The position numbers and the translations under genes were made by a program. Below the pieces are notes generated by a model. That model made no database searches and had not been told where the DNA came from. It saw nothing but the letters and a program-made list of their open reading frames with translations. Shown in pieces: positions 37,046 to 48,287 of a stretch of 64,000 nt of DNA. Within the stretch, counting starts at the first letter, position 1; each line of letters starts with the position of its first letter. This DNA is from Piscirickettsiaceae bacterium CG07_land_8_20_14_0_80_44_28 (GTDB lineage: Bacteria > Pseudomonadota > Gammaproteobacteria > Thiomicrospirales > Thiomicrospiraceae): the NCBI GenBank assembly GCA_002779995.1, contig PEWX01000092.1, forward strand, positions 1 through 64,000, in the 5' to 3' direction.

Positions 37046-38071
37046 GTGACAACAATGACTTTGGGCGATATTCGCAATGACTGGCAACTTGAAGAAATTC
37101 AAGCGATTATGAATCAACCGTTTAACGACTTGCTTTTTCAAGCACAAACGGTACATCGTCGCTACTTCAACCCCAATGAAGTGCAAACCAGCACTTTGGT
37201 CAATATTAAATCCGGCGGTTGCGCGGAGGACTGCGCCTATTGCTCACAAAGTGCGCGCAATCAAACCGATGTTGAAAAAGAACATTTAATGGCAGTGCAA
37301 GAAGTGATCGAGCAAGCCTTAGTCGCAAAAGAAAAAGGCGCCACTCGTCTGTGCATGGGCGCTGCCTGGCGTAACCCCACCAAAAAAGACTTCCCAAAAG
37401 TGCTGGAAATGGTTCGGGTTGTCAAAGACCTTGGCCTAGAAACCTGCCTAACTTTAGGGATGCTAAATGATGAACAGGTCGCGCAGCTTAAAGAAGCGGG
37501 ACTCGATTATTACAATCACAACCTCGATACCTCCGAAGCCTTTTACCCCAAAATCATCACCACCCGCAGTTACCAAGATCGCCTCGACACCATCGACAAG
37601 GTTCAAAAAGCGGGCATTAATGTTTGTTCCGGCGGCATTATCGGCATGGGCGAAGAACATAAAGATCGCGCCGAACTCATTCGCACCTTTGGTACTATGC
37701 GCCATCATCCAAATTCTGTTCCAATCAACTTACTGGTTCCGGTTGAAGGCACGCCGTTAGCGCACATGAAAGGCAAAACCGATGTGTTTGAATTTATCCG
37801 CGTGATTGCAACCGCACGCATCGTCATGCCGCAGACCTATGTTCGTCTATCAGCGGGTCGCATGGAACTGAGCGATGAAGCGCAAGCAATGTGTTTTTTC
37901 GCGGGCGCCAATTCCATTTTTTATGGCGATAGACTACTCACCACCGACAACCCTGAAGCCGGCCATGACGAACAACTCTTTGCCAAGCTTGGCATTCAAA
38001 TGCAACGCAATATTAAAGCAGAAGTCGCTGCCCAAAAGCTGGCGCAACAAGCCACCGAACTCACTGCTTAG
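37046..38071 (+). CDS. bioB: Biotin synthase
   Basis: [24 protein letters not shown] radical-SAM motif; start may be ATG at 37055. Confidence 0.97.
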   Translation: MTTMTLGDIRNDWQLEEIQAIMNQPFNDLLFQAQTVHRRYFNPNEVQTSTLVNIKSGGCAEDCAYCSQSARNQTDVEKEHLMAVQEVIEQALVAKEKGATRLCMGAAWRNPTKKDFPKVLEMVRVVKDLGLETCLTLGMLNDEQVAQLKEAGLDYYNHNLDTSEAFYPKIITTRSYQDRLDTIDKVQKAGINVCSGGIIGMGEEHKDRAELIRTFGTMRHHPNSVPINLLVPVEGTPLAHMKGKTDVFEFIRVIATARIVMPQTYVRLSAGRMELSDEAQAMCFFAGANSIFYGDRLLTTDNPEAGHDEQLFAKLGIQMQRNIKAEVAAQKLAQQATELTA

Positions 38072-38076
38072 TTGAC

Positions 38077-39270
38077 ATGCCCATCGAATCCTTGCAATCG
38101 CGTTTTGCGCCACGTTTGGCGCAACGCCAAGCCGAATCCTTACTGCGCTCACGGCCGTTGGTCAATTCGCCACAAACCCCCTCTATGAATATTAATGGCT
38201 TAGAGATCATTAACTTTTCATCCAACGACTATTTAGGACTTGCCAATGCCGTTGAGATTCGCCAAACACTCTGTGAAAACGCTGATTTAAGTTATGGTTC
38301 CGGCGCGGCTCACCTAGTGACCGGCCACCACCTGCAACACCACCTGTTAGAAGATGAATTGGCTGACTGGTTAGGCACCGAACGAACCCTATTATTTTCC
38401 ACCGGTTATATGGCCAACTTGGCGGTACAACAGACCTTAATGCAAAAGGGTGACGTGATTTTAGGCGACAAACTCAATCATGCGTCTTTAATTGATGGTG
38501 CTTTACACGCTGAAGCTGATTTCAAACGTTATCCTCACAATGACATGGAGGTGCTGGAAAAACGATTACAACAAGCGCAGTCCAAAGGACAACAAGCACT
38601 GATTGTCACAGACAGCGTTTTCAGTATGGATGGCGATCTTTGCCCTCTTTCGGACATCCAAACGCTAGCCAAAAATTACCAGGCCTGGCTATTTGTTGAT
38701 GATGCGCATGGACTCGGGGTGCTTGGGAAACACGGGAAAGGCAGTTTTGAACACTTCGGTCTCACCCCGGATGACAATACCCTCATTATGGGCACCTTTG
38801 GTAAGGCATTCGGTACTTTTGGGGCTTTTGTTGCCGGCACCCACACCGCCATTGATGCCTTAATTCAATTTGCACGTCCCTATATTTACACCACCGCCAT
38901 GCCCCAATGGAATGCCTTGGCAACCCGAACCGCCTTAAAACTGATTCAACAAAGCAATACCCGCATAGAGACGCTTAAACAAAACATTGTTTATTTTAAA
39001 CAACAAGCACGGGCAATGGGGTTAAAACTCATGCCCTCCGACAGTGCCATTCAACCCATTTTGCTCGGCGACAGCGCCTTAGCCATTCAATGGTCAGAGG
39101 CGTTGAAACAACACGGATTTTGGGTCACGGCAATTCGCCCGCCAACGGTGCCGGCGAATACCGCACGATTACGCATTACGCTTTCTACGGCACATCCCCT
39201 CCAGCAAATTGACCAGCTTTGCCAAGCCCTTGCGCAATGCCAAGCTGAAATCCCACCACTAAAACGGTAA
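38077..39270 (+). CDS. bioF: 8-amino-7-oxononanoate synthase
   Basis: NFSSNDYLGLA, VDDAHGLGVLGKHGKGS, GTFGKAFGTFGAF. Confidence 0.96.
   Translation: MPIESLQSRFAPRLAQRQAESLLRSRPLVNSPQTPSMNINGLEIINFSSNDYLGLANAVEIRQTLCENADLSYGSGAAHLVTGHHLQHHLLEDELADWLGTERTLLFSTGYMANLAVQQTLMQKGDVILGDKLNHASLIDGALHAEADFKRYPHNDMEVLEKRLQQAQSKGQQALIVTDSVFSMDGDLCPLSDIQTLAKNYQAWLFVDDAHGLGVLGKHGKGSFEHFGLTPDDNTLIMGTFGKAFGTFGAFVAGTHTAIDALIQFARPYIYTTAMPQWNALATRTALKLIQQSNTRIETLKQNIVYFKQQARAMGLKLMPSDSAIQPILLGDSALAIQWSEALKQHGFWVTAIRPPTVPANTARLRITLSTAHPLQQIDQLCQALAQCQAEIPPLKR
38679..38688. repeat. CCAGGCCTGG palindrome copy 5 (inside bioF)
   Basis: AAAAATTACCAGGCCTGGCTATTTG; reads CAG GCC TGG (QAW). Confidence 0.95.
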
Positions 39271-39279
39271 AATACCGCC

Positions 39280-40092
39280 ATGACTGAACCGCTTTGCCAT
39301 ACCCAAACCCTCACCGCGCCGAATGCCGAGAGCCTAACCCTGATTCATGGTTGGGGAGCCGACAATCAAACTTGGCTTTCTTGGGCGCAGACCAGGTTAC
39401 ACCCACACTATCAACTACACTTAATTGAATTACCCGGATTTGGCCAAAGTCACCCAATAGCCCACTCCAAAAACGCAGAGGATCATACCATAAACGAGGC
39501 ATGGTTGACGGCATTGGCAGAAGCCTTACCCGAGCGGACACATTTACTCGGTTGGTCTTTAGGGGGGTTGCTGGCGCAACAATTAGCCGCACGTTATCCA
39601 CAAAAGATACTCAGTTTAATCTGTTTGGCGTCAACCCCCCGTTTCACCCAAAATGATGGCTGGCGCTGGGCGGTTAGCCCGCCGTTACTGGCCGACTTTA
39701 TCCAAGCTTTGGTGTACGAATCCGGCGCCGTCTTAAAAAAGTTTTGGCGATTACAATTGCAAGGCAGTGATAATGCACGCCCCTTAATGAAACAACTGAC
39801 CGCACAAATGCAAGATCGCCACTTGCCTTCGTATAGCGGACTGATGCAGGGGCTGCGTCTATTGAAATATATTGACAACCGTCCGCTATTAGCACAATTA
39901 ACTTTACCCACGCTTTGGTTATTAGGAGAAAAGGATCCGCTGATTCCGGCCGACATGATCACTGACCTAAAAACACTTCAACCATACAGTGATATTCAAA
40001 TCATAGCAGGTGCCAGTCATATGCCATTTTTCTCACATCCTCAGCAGACCGCTGAAGCCTTATTATCCTTTTTACAAAACCATTCCCGCTAA
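39280..40092 (+). CDS. bioH: Pimeloyl-ACP methyl ester carboxylesterase
   Basis: alpha/beta hydrolase; HGWGADNQTW, LLGWSLGGLLAQ. Confidence 0.92.
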   Translation: MTEPLCHTQTLTAPNAESLTLIHGWGADNQTWLSWAQTRLHPHYQLHLIELPGFGQSHPIAHSKNAEDHTINEAWLTALAEALPERTHLLGWSLGGLLAQQLAARYPQKILSLICLASTPRFTQNDGWRWAVSPPLLADFIQALVYESGAVLKKFWRLQLQGSDNARPLMKQLTAQMQDRHLPSYSGLMQGLRLLKYIDNRPLLAQLTLPTLWLLGEKDPLIPADMITDLKTLQPYSDIQIIAGASHMPFFSHPQQTAEALLSFLQNHSR

Positions 40093-40108
40093 AGGCAGCC
40101 TTTATTTT

Positions 40109-41035
40109 ATGCAAACATTCAGTCGAGCTCATATCAAACAGCATTTTGACCATGCCGCTATTCAGTATGAAGATGCCGCCGTGCTGCAAAAACGGGTGGC
40201 AAAAGATGTTGATAATCGCCTCGATCTGATCACTCTTAACCCAGAGGTGGTTTTGGATGTGGGCGCCGGCACGGGATTCTTAACCCGTCATTTAGAACGG
40301 CGATATCCCCAAGCAACGTGTATTGGCCTGGACTTATCTGAGCAAATGTTGTCACTTGCCAAAAACCGTTCTCTGCGATCCTCCCCCACTTGGATTCAAC
40401 GTTTGTTGGGTCAATCCTCTGCTCGAACAAGCTTTATCAATGGCGACGCCAACCAGCTTCCCCTCGCAGATCAAAGTGTTGATTTAATTGTGACCAATTT
40501 AATGTTGCAATGGTGTGATGATTTAGACTTGGTATTCAGTGAATTTCGTCGAGTCCTCAAGCCGGAAGGCCTTTTGATGATGACCACCTTTGGCCCGGAT
40601 ACACTCAAAGAATTACGCCAGGCCTGGGCAAAAGTGGATACGAATGACCATGTGAATACCTTTATCGATATGCACGATATTGGCGATGCCTTGATTCGCA
40701 ATGGCTTTGGACAGCCCGTACTCGATGTGGAACACTTTACGCTAACCTATGACAAGCCCATGGGGGTTTTAAAGGATTTAAAGGCCATCGGAGCGACCCG
40801 TGTTGGCACCACACAACCCAACCAACCTGCTAAGGGATTAACCGGTAAGCAGTGTTTTACCCAAATGCTGGATGCCTATGACGGGTTGCGTTCAGCAGGT
40901 CGAATCCCCGCCACCTATGAAGTGGTTCATGGTCATGCTTGGGCCTCGCCGGAAATCATCAAAGGCCCACACCGAAACCGCCAAGGGGTGGTCGAAATCC
41001 GCTTAGATGACATCCCGATTCAACAAAGTCGTTAA
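40109..41035 (+). CDS. bioC: Malonyl-ACP O-methyltransferase
   Basis: HFDHAAIQYEDAAVLQKRVA...VLDVGAGTGFLTRHLERRYP; start at MQTFSRA. Confidence 0.94.
   Translation: MQTFSRAHIKQHFDHAAIQYEDAAVLQKRVAKDVDNRLDLITLNPEVVLDVGAGTGFLTRHLERRYPQATCIGLDLSEQMLSLAKNRSLRSSPTWIQRLLGQSSARTSFINGDANQLPLADQSVDLIVTNLMLQWCDDLDLVFSEFRRVLKPEGLLMMTTFGPDTLKELRQAWAKVDTNDHVNTFIDMHDIGDALIRNGFGQPVLDVEHFTLTYDKPMGVLKDLKAIGATRVGTTQPNQPAKGLTGKQCFTQMLDAYDGLRSAGRIPATYEVVHGHAWASPEIIKGPHRNRQGVVEIRLDDIPIQQSR
40618..40627. repeat. CCAGGCCTGG palindrome copy 6 (inside bioC)
   Basis: Exact 10-mer; reads CAG GCC TGG (QAW). Confidence 0.95.
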
Positions 41036-41058
41036 TTGCGTTTAATTGAGCAGCCCCT

Positions 41059-42135
41059 TTATCTAACCAAATCTAATCCTAAAAATGCATTTAACCCTTG
41101 GGTCTCAATTAAATCCTGAATTTTTTGGGCGACACGTTGCAATGCCAAATCTGTTGCATTGACTTCTTTCGACAAGGCTTGACCCTTAAACATCCAGGAT
41201 TCGCCCCCCAATTGCTGCCCGCCACTCATCACTCGGTTATTTAGATTGACCCGTACAATTTTAAACCCATACGCCTCCGATTCACTGACTTGAGCTGTCA
41301 ACAATATCTGTGCATTTTGACCAGGCCTGGCCGTTTTTTGTGCCTTAAAGCCCGCTTGAGACAAGGCATTTTCAATAACCGCCACCCACTTCTGACTGGG
41401 TGCATCCGCTATGAGTTCAAACACCAGTGTGTGTTTAAGTTGCAGGGCCGTTTCGGAAAACTGCTGCAAATAACGGCGCGCGCCAACATCATCAAACCCT
41501 CGATCCAACGCGTTTAACACCTTTAACTGCTGTTGCAAGGCATCCACTTGCGGAAGGTGGCGACGATAAAAAAGATAATTCACCAGTTGATAGTCACCCG
41601 TTTGCGCGTGTTGCTGAGACTTCAACCGCGCTAACGCCTGCTCAAAAGAAGCTTGAATGTCAGCCAATAATTGCTTTCGGGATACGGCAATCAACGCCAC
41701 GGTTTTATCGTAGCTCAACCGTTGTATTTGCTTAACTTGATAATTTCGAATTTCGGTATTGGCAACACTGGCCTGAATCTGTTTTTCAGAAACCCTTTCC
41801 ACACTTTCAAAATCCTGCTGATGAACACTGAGTCGTGTTTCAAAGCTGGCGGCCACTTCAATACTGAGTTGTGATAATAAATCAACTAATGCACTTTGAA
41901 TCGCTGCGTCACGGGTTTGCCCTTCCCCAACGCCATACAGTTGCCGATCGTTCGGTTGATGCGGGTTTAAAAACCAATCCGGATAATTGACTGAAGCGGG
42001 GGCTAAAGGCTTTACGTCGGAACCGACACAGCCCATTAATAACCCCATGATAAAAAACCAAACCGAAGCTTTATACACGATACGAGACCTTTGCATGAGT
42101 GGAACGCGAAACAAAAATGTGGGAAACTTTTTCAT
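41059..42135 (-). CDS. LPP20-like lipoprotein
   Basis: Lipobox LLMGC; YPDWFLNPHQPNDRQLYGVGEGQTRDAAIQSALVDLLSQLS. Confidence 0.7.
   Translation of the reverse strand: MKKFPTFLFRVPLMQRSRIVYKASVWFFIMGLLMGCVGSDVKPLAPASVNYPDWFLNPHQPNDRQLYGVGEGQTRDAAIQSALVDLLSQLSIEVAASFETRLSVHQQDFESVERVSEKQIQASVANTEIRNYQVKQIQRLSYDKTVALIAVSRKQLLADIQASFEQALARLKSQQHAQTGDYQLVNYLFYRRHLPQVDALQQQLKVLNALDRGFDDVGARRYLQQFSETALQLKHTLVFELIADAPSQKWVAVIENALSQAGFKAQKTARPGQNAQILLTAQVSESEAYGFKIVRVNLNNRVMSGGQQLGGESWMFKGQALSKEVNATDLALQRVAQKIQDLIETQGLNAFLGLDLVR
41321..41330. repeat. CCAGGCCTGG palindrome copy 7 (inside LPP20-like gene)
   Basis: ATTTTGACCAGGCCTGGCCGTTTTTTG; reads AGG CCT GGT (RPG). Confidence 0.95.
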
Positions 42136-42255
42136 CTTGAGGCAAAAAACGCAGTCAATAGCCGGCTATTGGCCGGTTTTTCAACGAAAATGTGGCAAAT
42201 TTTAACCCTTTTTATTCGCGTGGACATCTCGTGCAAAGGCCTCTATACGCGATTC

Positions 42256-43263
42256 TCATTGTTTCAATTGCGACTGGGCTTGTTCATATTGTCGAATCAC
42301 TTTATCGATGCGAACCACCGCCTGGTTAATGGCCTCGATCGGCTTGGTTTGCAATTGATCCGCTAATTGATAGAGCCGTTTGGCACGAGCATATTCTCCT
42401 CGTGCTTCCTTTACCACGCCCAAATTATAAGCCGCTACATAAGATCTTTCTTGAGTGGCCGACAACAAACTGCTCAATAACCTGTCTGCTTTATCATAAC
42501 GTCCTGCCTCTATAAACGCTAAAGCAACCTCTAGGGTTTTTTGTTGCTGGGCATTATAGTCAATATCCGGATCCTCCAGTAACACCACTTCTAAGGTTCG
42601 ATATTGCGGCGTTAACATGGCTACAAATTGCCGAGCAACCTCATTTGCCAACCCATCTAACCCGGCTGAGATGGCCGGCAATCGTTGCATCTGATCGACA
42701 CAGCTGGTCCAGCTGCGATGCTTAGAAAAATTTTCTGCCACAATAATATCGCCCAAAGCAACGTCCGTCATTTTAACCGTGGTCGCCAAAGTGATATTCC
42801 GACGCGTACAACGCACCTGATAGGTCTGTAATTGCTGACATTTCTTATCCAAACAGCGGAAACGCTCTTCATAAAAGGTTTCATCCTGACCGGACGCGGC
42901 ACTGACCTCACCACTCACAAAGGCTTGCACGCCCAATAATTGACCGGCTTCCACTAAACGATCTTCCTTCAAAACACCACTATATTGTAAGCTTTGCTCT
43001 TTAATTAACCGATCCACTTCATTGCGACTGACCGTGGTAAAAAAGGCTTTCCCTTCGATTTGCTGTTTTGAAAGAACCGTTTCAATTTTAGAAGACAAAC
43101 CCACACTGTCTCCTTTGAAAGGGGACACCGCCAATTGTTTGGTTTGGGCTGCTCGCCCCACTTTCGCGGGTTCCAGCACTTTCAGTTTTATGCTTTTGGT
43201 GCAACTAGCCGTTAAGCCAACCGCAACCATCAGCAATATCCCACGCATCCATCGGTTTTTCAA
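42256..43263 (-). CDS. Lipoprotein, possibly CsgG/curli-assembly-like with TPR-like C-terminus
   Basis: Lipobox (LTASC); LAVSPFKGD...VSRNEVDRLIKEQSLQ...LLGVQAFVSGEV; helical repeats at C-terminus. Confidence 0.65.
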   Translation of the reverse strand: MKNRWMRGILLMVAVGLTASCTKSIKLKVLEPAKVGRAAQTKQLAVSPFKGDSVGLSSKIETVLSKQQIEGKAFFTTVSRNEVDRLIKEQSLQYSGVLKEDRLVEAGQLLGVQAFVSGEVSAASGQDETFYEERFRCLDKKCQQLQTYQVRCTRRNITLATTVKMTDVALGDIIVAENFSKHRSWTSCVDQMQRLPAISAGLDGLANEVARQFVAMLTPQYRTLEVVLLEDPDIDYNAQQQKTLEVALAFIEAGRYDKADRLLSSLLSATQERSYVAAYNLGVVKEARGEYARAKRLYQLADQLQTKPIEAINQAVVRIDKVIRQYEQAQSQLKQ

Positions 43264-43281
43264 GTCAGCTCCTCTTTGCCC

Positions 43282-46125
43282 TTAACTTTGTTGCTTTTTA
43301 CTGCGATGGGGCAAGGCCTGCACAGCGGATTTTTCAACTCGAAAAAAGCCAACCTGTTGACGCATTTGATGGGCTTCATCTTTCAAAGTGTCCGCAGAAG
43401 CAGCCGTTTCTTCAACCAAAGCGGCATTTTGTTGAGTCACTCTATCCAAGCCCTCAATTGCATGATTTATCTCCGCGACACTCTGTGCCTGACCGGAGCT
43501 GGCTTGCGCAATATCAGAAACCAATTGCTGCATTTTTAAAATCGCTTCCAATACCGATGAAAACTCTTTTTCAGATTTTTGCACCAAGTGCTCACTTTCT
43601 ACCACTTGCTGTCCGCTGGTTTCAATCAGTGAGCGAATTTCTTTAGCCGCTTCTGCCGATTTACCCGCTAGTGTACGAACTTCTCCGGCCACCACTGCAA
43701 ACCCACGACCTTGTTCACCGGCTCTTGCCGCTTCGACCGCTGCATTCAGTGCCAATAGATTGGTTTGGAACGCAATGGAATCGATCAGCCCGATGATATC
43801 GGCAATTTTTTGACTGGATTGCGACAAGGCCTGCATAGAAGAAATACTTTGTGCCATAACCTGAGCACCATTATCTGCTTGCATTTTCGCTGCATCCGCT
43901 AAGCTGGCGGCCTCTTTGGCACTGCGTGCATTTTTTTGTACCATCTGGGTAATGGACTCCATGGACTGAACAGTCGACTGCAAGGAAGCCGCTTGTTCTT
44001 GAATCCTGTCTGACAGGTCTAAATTGCCTTGGGCAATTTGTTCAGATGCGCCATTAACAGTATTCGCACTGGTCATCAGACCTAAAATGGCTTGACTCAC
44101 TTTATCTAAAGAACTGTTTAACGCCTTCTGCATCAGTGCCAATTGTCCGTCATAATGCCCCGTCATGCGCTCTGTCAAATCCCCATTCGACTGGGCGACA
44201 ATGACTGAAACCGTGTCATTAATCCCCGTTTCCAGCGCATTCAATGAATGATTAATATTTTCCTTCAGCCCTTGCAAATCGCCCATAAGCTCAGCCGTTA
44301 AGCGACTTGAAAAATCCCCTTCTGCAATCGATGTCATAGTGCGATTAATCCCTTGAACCGCTTCATCGGTAATGGACATGGCATTTTGTAAATCGCCCAT
44401 CATCGTCGCAAAGGCTCCCTTAAACTCCGCCGTAGAATCAAATTGATAATGTGCCGTTTTAAGGTGATGAATCACCTTCTCAATTTCAGAAATCACTTCT
44501 TGAATATTATCAACAGATTGATTGACATCGGTTTTTAATAGATTTAAATCGCCTTTGGCATCCTGCTCAATACGTTGTTCCAGATTCCCTTTTGATAAGG
44601 CAGAGATCATATCCGATACCCCAACCAACAATTGCTGTACCGAAGAAACATAATGGTTAAAGTTGCGAGCCATCTGACCAATTTCATCCTCTACCACCAC
44701 ATCCGCTCTAACCGATAAACTGCCTTCTTCAGAAGCCTTGGCGAGTTTTTGAGTTAACTGTTTCATCGGATTTAAAATCGAGCTACGCATCCGCCAGAAA
44801 ACTTGAATCAGCAGTAAAATAAAGCCGCCGGACATGGCGCCTTGTGCGACATAAATCATAAAGTAGGTGTCACTTAATAGCTTATCTAAGATCACCATGG
44901 GCTCAGCAATCAAATGCGCACCCAAGGTGCGATCTTTTTCTTTGATGGTATCAAAAACCAACAATCGATTGTCTACCACCGCATAACCGTCTTCAATCAA
45001 CTGCGCATGATTGACCTGAGCCAACAAGGACTGCACAGGAGAGTCTTCAAATCCCTTTACCACAGATATCCTTTGATCCGTAAATGACAGCGCAGCATAA
45101 AAATGATCGGAAACCTCTTCTGAAGCCGCAATCTGCGTTAGCGGTAGATTCATCACCACCACCCCCAAGATCTTATCACCATAAGGAACGGGCACTAACG
45201 CTTGAACAAACCCCCCGGTTTCCTGAAAGTGAACCCGGGTCATGGGTTCTGAAGGCATTTTAGGTGAATCAATCGCCACCCCGCTATTGGCAATTTTTTT
45301 CAATTGCGCATCAAAAATCGCCACCCCAATCCCTTTCAAATCGGCTCGGTCAACATATTGTTGGTAGTTGACTTCTAGAATTTGCCACAAAGCGGTCTCT
45401 TGTTTATCGTAAAGTCCATAGATAACCGCCGAATTCCCGGCGATCCCGACTGCATTGGTTAAGGCAATTTTTCCAAGCGCATCCACTTCAGATTGCAAAT
45501 TATCACTAAGCACCCCCTGACGTTCAACCACTGCGTCGGCATACAAATTATCGGCAACATTTTGCAAATAAAATTGCAAAATAATGCTCCACATGATGGA
45601 CATCACCACCAGCGGAATCATGGTTTTCCCCAAGATTGATTTTTGGGGCAAAGGGCTCCAATGGGCGATTTTTTGCGTCCACGGCTTCATGACAGCGCCG
45701 CCTTTAATCAGCAACTTGCCAGCCGCTATTAACTTATAGGCAGCCTCAGTGGCAGTTTTTTCAGCATCGGTAATGGGATTACGAATTGACTTATACCCGG
45801 TAACCTTGCCATTTTTAATGACCGGTGCCACATTGGCTTCCACCCAATAGTAATCCCCATTTTTACAACGGTTTTTAACCAATTGATGCCACGGCTCGCC
45901 TTTTTGCAAGGTTGCCCATAAATCAGCGAACACGATTTCAGGCACATCGGGATGACGAATAATATTATGCGGTTGGCCTTCCAGTTCGGCTTTAGAGTAG
46001 CCACAGATCTTAATAAAATCTTCATTTGCATAAATGATATTGCCCTGAAGATCCGTTTCCGAAACCAGTATATACCCTTCTGGCACCACTCTTTCAGTCT
46101 GGGTGATGGGTAAGTTGTTTCTCAT
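43282..46125 (-). CDS. PAS-domain methyl-accepting chemotaxis protein (Aer-like)
   Basis: N-terminal PAS ([35 protein letters not shown]), TM, repeated HAMP-like segments, signalling hairpin [47 protein letters not shown]. Confidence 0.94.
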   Translation of the reverse strand: MRNNLPITQTERVVPEGYILVSETDLQGNIIYANEDFIKICGYSKAELEGQPHNIIRHPDVPEIVFADLWATLQKGEPWHQLVKNRCKNGDYYWVEANVAPVIKNGKVTGYKSIRNPITDAEKTATEAAYKLIAAGKLLIKGGAVMKPWTQKIAHWSPLPQKSILGKTMIPLVVMSIMWSIILQFYLQNVADNLYADAVVERQGVLSDNLQSEVDALGKIALTNAVGIAGNSAVIYGLYDKQETALWQILEVNYQQYVDRADLKGIGVAIFDAQLKKIANSGVAIDSPKMPSEPMTRVHFQETGGFVQALVPVPYGDKILGVVVMNLPLTQIAASEEVSDHFYAALSFTDQRISVVKGFEDSPVQSLLAQVNHAQLIEDGYAVVDNRLLVFDTIKEKDRTLGAHLIAEPMVILDKLLSDTYFMIYVAQGAMSGGFILLLIQVFWRMRSSILNPMKQLTQKLAKASEEGSLSVRADVVVEDEIGQMARNFNHYVSSVQQLLVGVSDMISALSKGNLEQRIEQDAKGDLNLLKTDVNQSVDNIQEVISEIEKVIHHLKTAHYQFDSTAEFKGAFATMMGDLQNAMSITDEAVQGINRTMTSIAEGDFSSRLTAELMGDLQGLKENINHSLNALETGINDTVSVIVAQSNGDLTERMTGHYDGQLALMQKALNSSLDKVSQAILGLMTSANTVNGASEQIAQGNLDLSDRIQEQAASLQSTVQSMESITQMVQKNARSAKEAASLADAAKMQADNGAQVMAQSISSMQALSQSSQKIADIIGLIDSIAFQTNLLALNAAVEAARAGEQGRGFAVVAGEVRTLAGKSAEAAKEIRSLIETSGQQVVESEHLVQKSEKEFSSVLEAILKMQQLVSDIAQASSGQAQSVAEINHAIEGLDRVTQQNAALVEETAASADTLKDEAHQMRQQVGFFRVEKSAVQALPHRSKKQQS

Positions 46126-46205
46126 AAATACCTTCCTCGATAATTTTTAATATAGTTATCTGTATTCGTTTTTCATATCCGTCGAACCGCTGTACAGTCG
46201 ACACA

Positions 46206-48287
46206 CTAAAACTTAAAAAGTTTTTTAACCTGGTCTCCAACTGCTTTTTCAGCTTCTTGCTTAGCTTTTTTCTCAGCGGCTTTTTTTTGTGCTTCAAGCT
46301 CGGCTTTGGCTTTTGCCTCTGCGTCTTTTCTGGCCTGATCCAACTTGGCTTTTTCAGCATCAATTTTTGCTTGTGCCTGCTGTTTTGCTTTCGTCACTTC
46401 GGCATCTAAACGTTGCTGCAAAGCTTTCTTGGCATTTGCCTGCCAATTGGAATTCAATATCTGGCCAATCCCTTTTTGTTGCAGCGCCAATTGAGAATCT
46501 TTGTCTAACCAGACCGACAGTTGCTTTTGAATCGGCTGAAGCTGTTTGGCCAGCTCGGCATCCAATTGCGCTTTTAAATCGGTTTTTAGCTTTGACAGTT
46601 CTTGCGTTAATAACTGATCAAAGGCACCCGAGAGGATTTTATCCAAATCTGAATTGGCACCGATTTTGGGCGCATACCAATCTCCGGTGACTTCCGTTGT
46701 TACTTTAAAGGCATCAATATCGCTGAATAAGGGTGCCAGGTAACGGTTCACGTCTTTTGATGGCGAATCCACAATTTGCATATCAACCTGTTGATAATCC
46801 AAATTCAACCAAGCATCTATTTGTTGTTGGGGTTTCAGCAAAATATGACCCTTCACATCGACGATTGCCTTTTGCATCGCCAGTGGTAAGTTACGATCCT
46901 TTAATATTTTCCAATCAGACACTTGGCGCTGTGGCCAATGCACTTTGACTTCGGTAAAAGGCGCCTGCGGATCAATTGCGTTCCCTTGACCGCTAAGGGT
47001 TAATGCGGGTTGATCATTGTCGGGTTTAACAACGACATTAAATAAAATCGGCATCTGCGTTTTAGGGTGATCCAGCGTCACTTGCGTGGCTTCGGCGGTT
47101 ATATGTCCCCATTTAACGTCGCCTTCAATGGCAATGCGTTTAATAATCCAATCCGGCTGAGGATCATATTCTTTAAAATGAATGTCCTGACCTTTGAACC
47201 GCTTGGCATCCTCAGCAACAGCATTAGATGCCTGCTGAGCCTTTTCAGCCTGCCAGATTTTGAATTTTTCGATCAAAGGTTCCGCCTTACGCGCCCATTT
47301 TATCCCCTCATTGATCCAAGTTTGTACTTGAGGACCAAATAATAAATAACTGATATTCGATAAACCCGAGGCATCCAATGAATAGGTGTCAAGCAAGCGT
47401 TGATAATCTTGTTGCGGCGCTTTTTTTAAATCATTGACTTGTCGTTGTAATCCCGGGAGATGATTCTTCAGGGTTTTTTGCGCGGCATTTAACGACTGCT
47501 GTTTACCCTCAAGTTCCTGTTTCAACGATTCGAATTGCGCTTTTTTCGCTTCAAACGCCTGCATAGAATCAATCTTGCCTTGCGTTAAAGTCTTAAACCG
47601 AGCTTGATAGTCATTAAGGTATTGCTGTGAAGGGATTTCAGCCTCCAATTTTAACCAGGCCTGGTTAATTTCGGCGAGTTTTTGCTCGATATCCTCAGCG
47701 ATCGTGACGGTTTTTAAGGATTCTCTTGACAGCATTTGTTGCGGTGTTGGCACCGTCATTTTTGGCAAGGGAATCGCCAGATCATTTTGTGTTTTTTTAT
47801 CCCCGGTGGGCACCGCTTTCACTTTGGGCGCAAGAGTCGGCGGCGGTTTCGGCAAAGCCCCGGACGTTTGGCGAGGTTGGTGCAGGGCTAGATGACTTAA
47901 CAGGACTTCTTCAATAACGGTTCGACCCACCACCCAATGATACAAGTTCACGGCGACTCTGATTCGATGAATTTGAATTAAGTTTTCCATCGGTTTTTTA
48001 GGATCGGTGACTTGGAGATCCCGCAAGCCAATTCCCAAGGGAAAGACCCCTAAGTCAATCGCCCCAATTTCAACTTTTGCGCCCCATATATTGGACACGC
48101 TTTTTTCTAATTGTGACTTTAATGCGAGGGTAATCCCCAAATAACCAATGAGCAAAAACAGCCCAACCCCGGCCACAACCAAGCTTAACCCTGACCATCG
48201 AATCCATCCTTTGGGTTTCGGCATCTTTGACTCTGACGGTTTAGCGTGATCCATTGCAGACGTTACTTGACGATTCCAGAAAGCCAT
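46206..48287 (-). CDS. TIGR03545-like large membrane protein with C-terminal Lys/Ala-rich coiled coil
   Basis: N-terminal TM then long AsmA-like/coiled-coil protein, paired with a TIGR03546-like gene. Confidence 0.65.
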   Translation of the reverse strand: MAFWNRQVTSAMDHAKPSESKMPKPKGWIRWSGLSLVVAGVGLFLLIGYLGITLALKSQLEKSVSNIWGAKVEIGAIDLGVFPLGIGLRDLQVTDPKKPMENLIQIHRIRVAVNLYHWVVGRTVIEEVLLSHLALHQPRQTSGALPKPPPTLAPKVKAVPTGDKKTQNDLAIPLPKMTVPTPQQMLSRESLKTVTIAEDIEQKLAEINQAWLKLEAEIPSQQYLNDYQARFKTLTQGKIDSMQAFEAKKAQFESLKQELEGKQQSLNAAQKTLKNHLPGLQRQVNDLKKAPQQDYQRLLDTYSLDASGLSNISYLLFGPQVQTWINEGIKWARKAEPLIEKFKIWQAEKAQQASNAVAEDAKRFKGQDIHFKEYDPQPDWIIKRIAIEGDVKWGHITAEATQVTLDHPKTQMPILFNVVVKPDNDQPALTLSGQGNAIDPQAPFTEVKVHWPQRQVSDWKILKDRNLPLAMQKAIVDVKGHILLKPQQQIDAWLNLDYQQVDMQIVDSPSKDVNRYLAPLFSDIDAFKVTTEVTGDWYAPKIGANSDLDKILSGAFDQLLTQELSKLKTDLKAQLDAELAKQLQPIQKQLSVWLDKDSQLALQQKGIGQILNSNWQANAKKALQQRLDAEVTKAKQQAQAKIDAEKAKLDQARKDAEAKAKAELEAQKKAAEKKAKQEAEKAVGDQVKKLFKF
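47655..47664. repeat. CCAGGCCTGG palindrome copy 8 (inside TIGR03545-like gene)
   Basis: AATTTTAACCAGGCCTGGTTAATTT; reads CAG GCC TGG (QAW). Confidence 0.95.

Noticed and set aside
39594-39962. 122-aa ORF antisense to bioH
   Set aside because: Shadow ORF with no family resemblance
42160-42182. AATAGCCGGCTATTGGCCGGTTTTT between the two lipoprotein genes
   Set aside because: Hairpin with T-run on the + strand, but flanking genes are on the minus strand and alternative foldings compete; function unclear
46289-46690. 133-aa ORF antisense to the TIGR03545-like gene
   Set aside because: Arises opposite a Lys/Ala-rich repeat-like coding region; not supported
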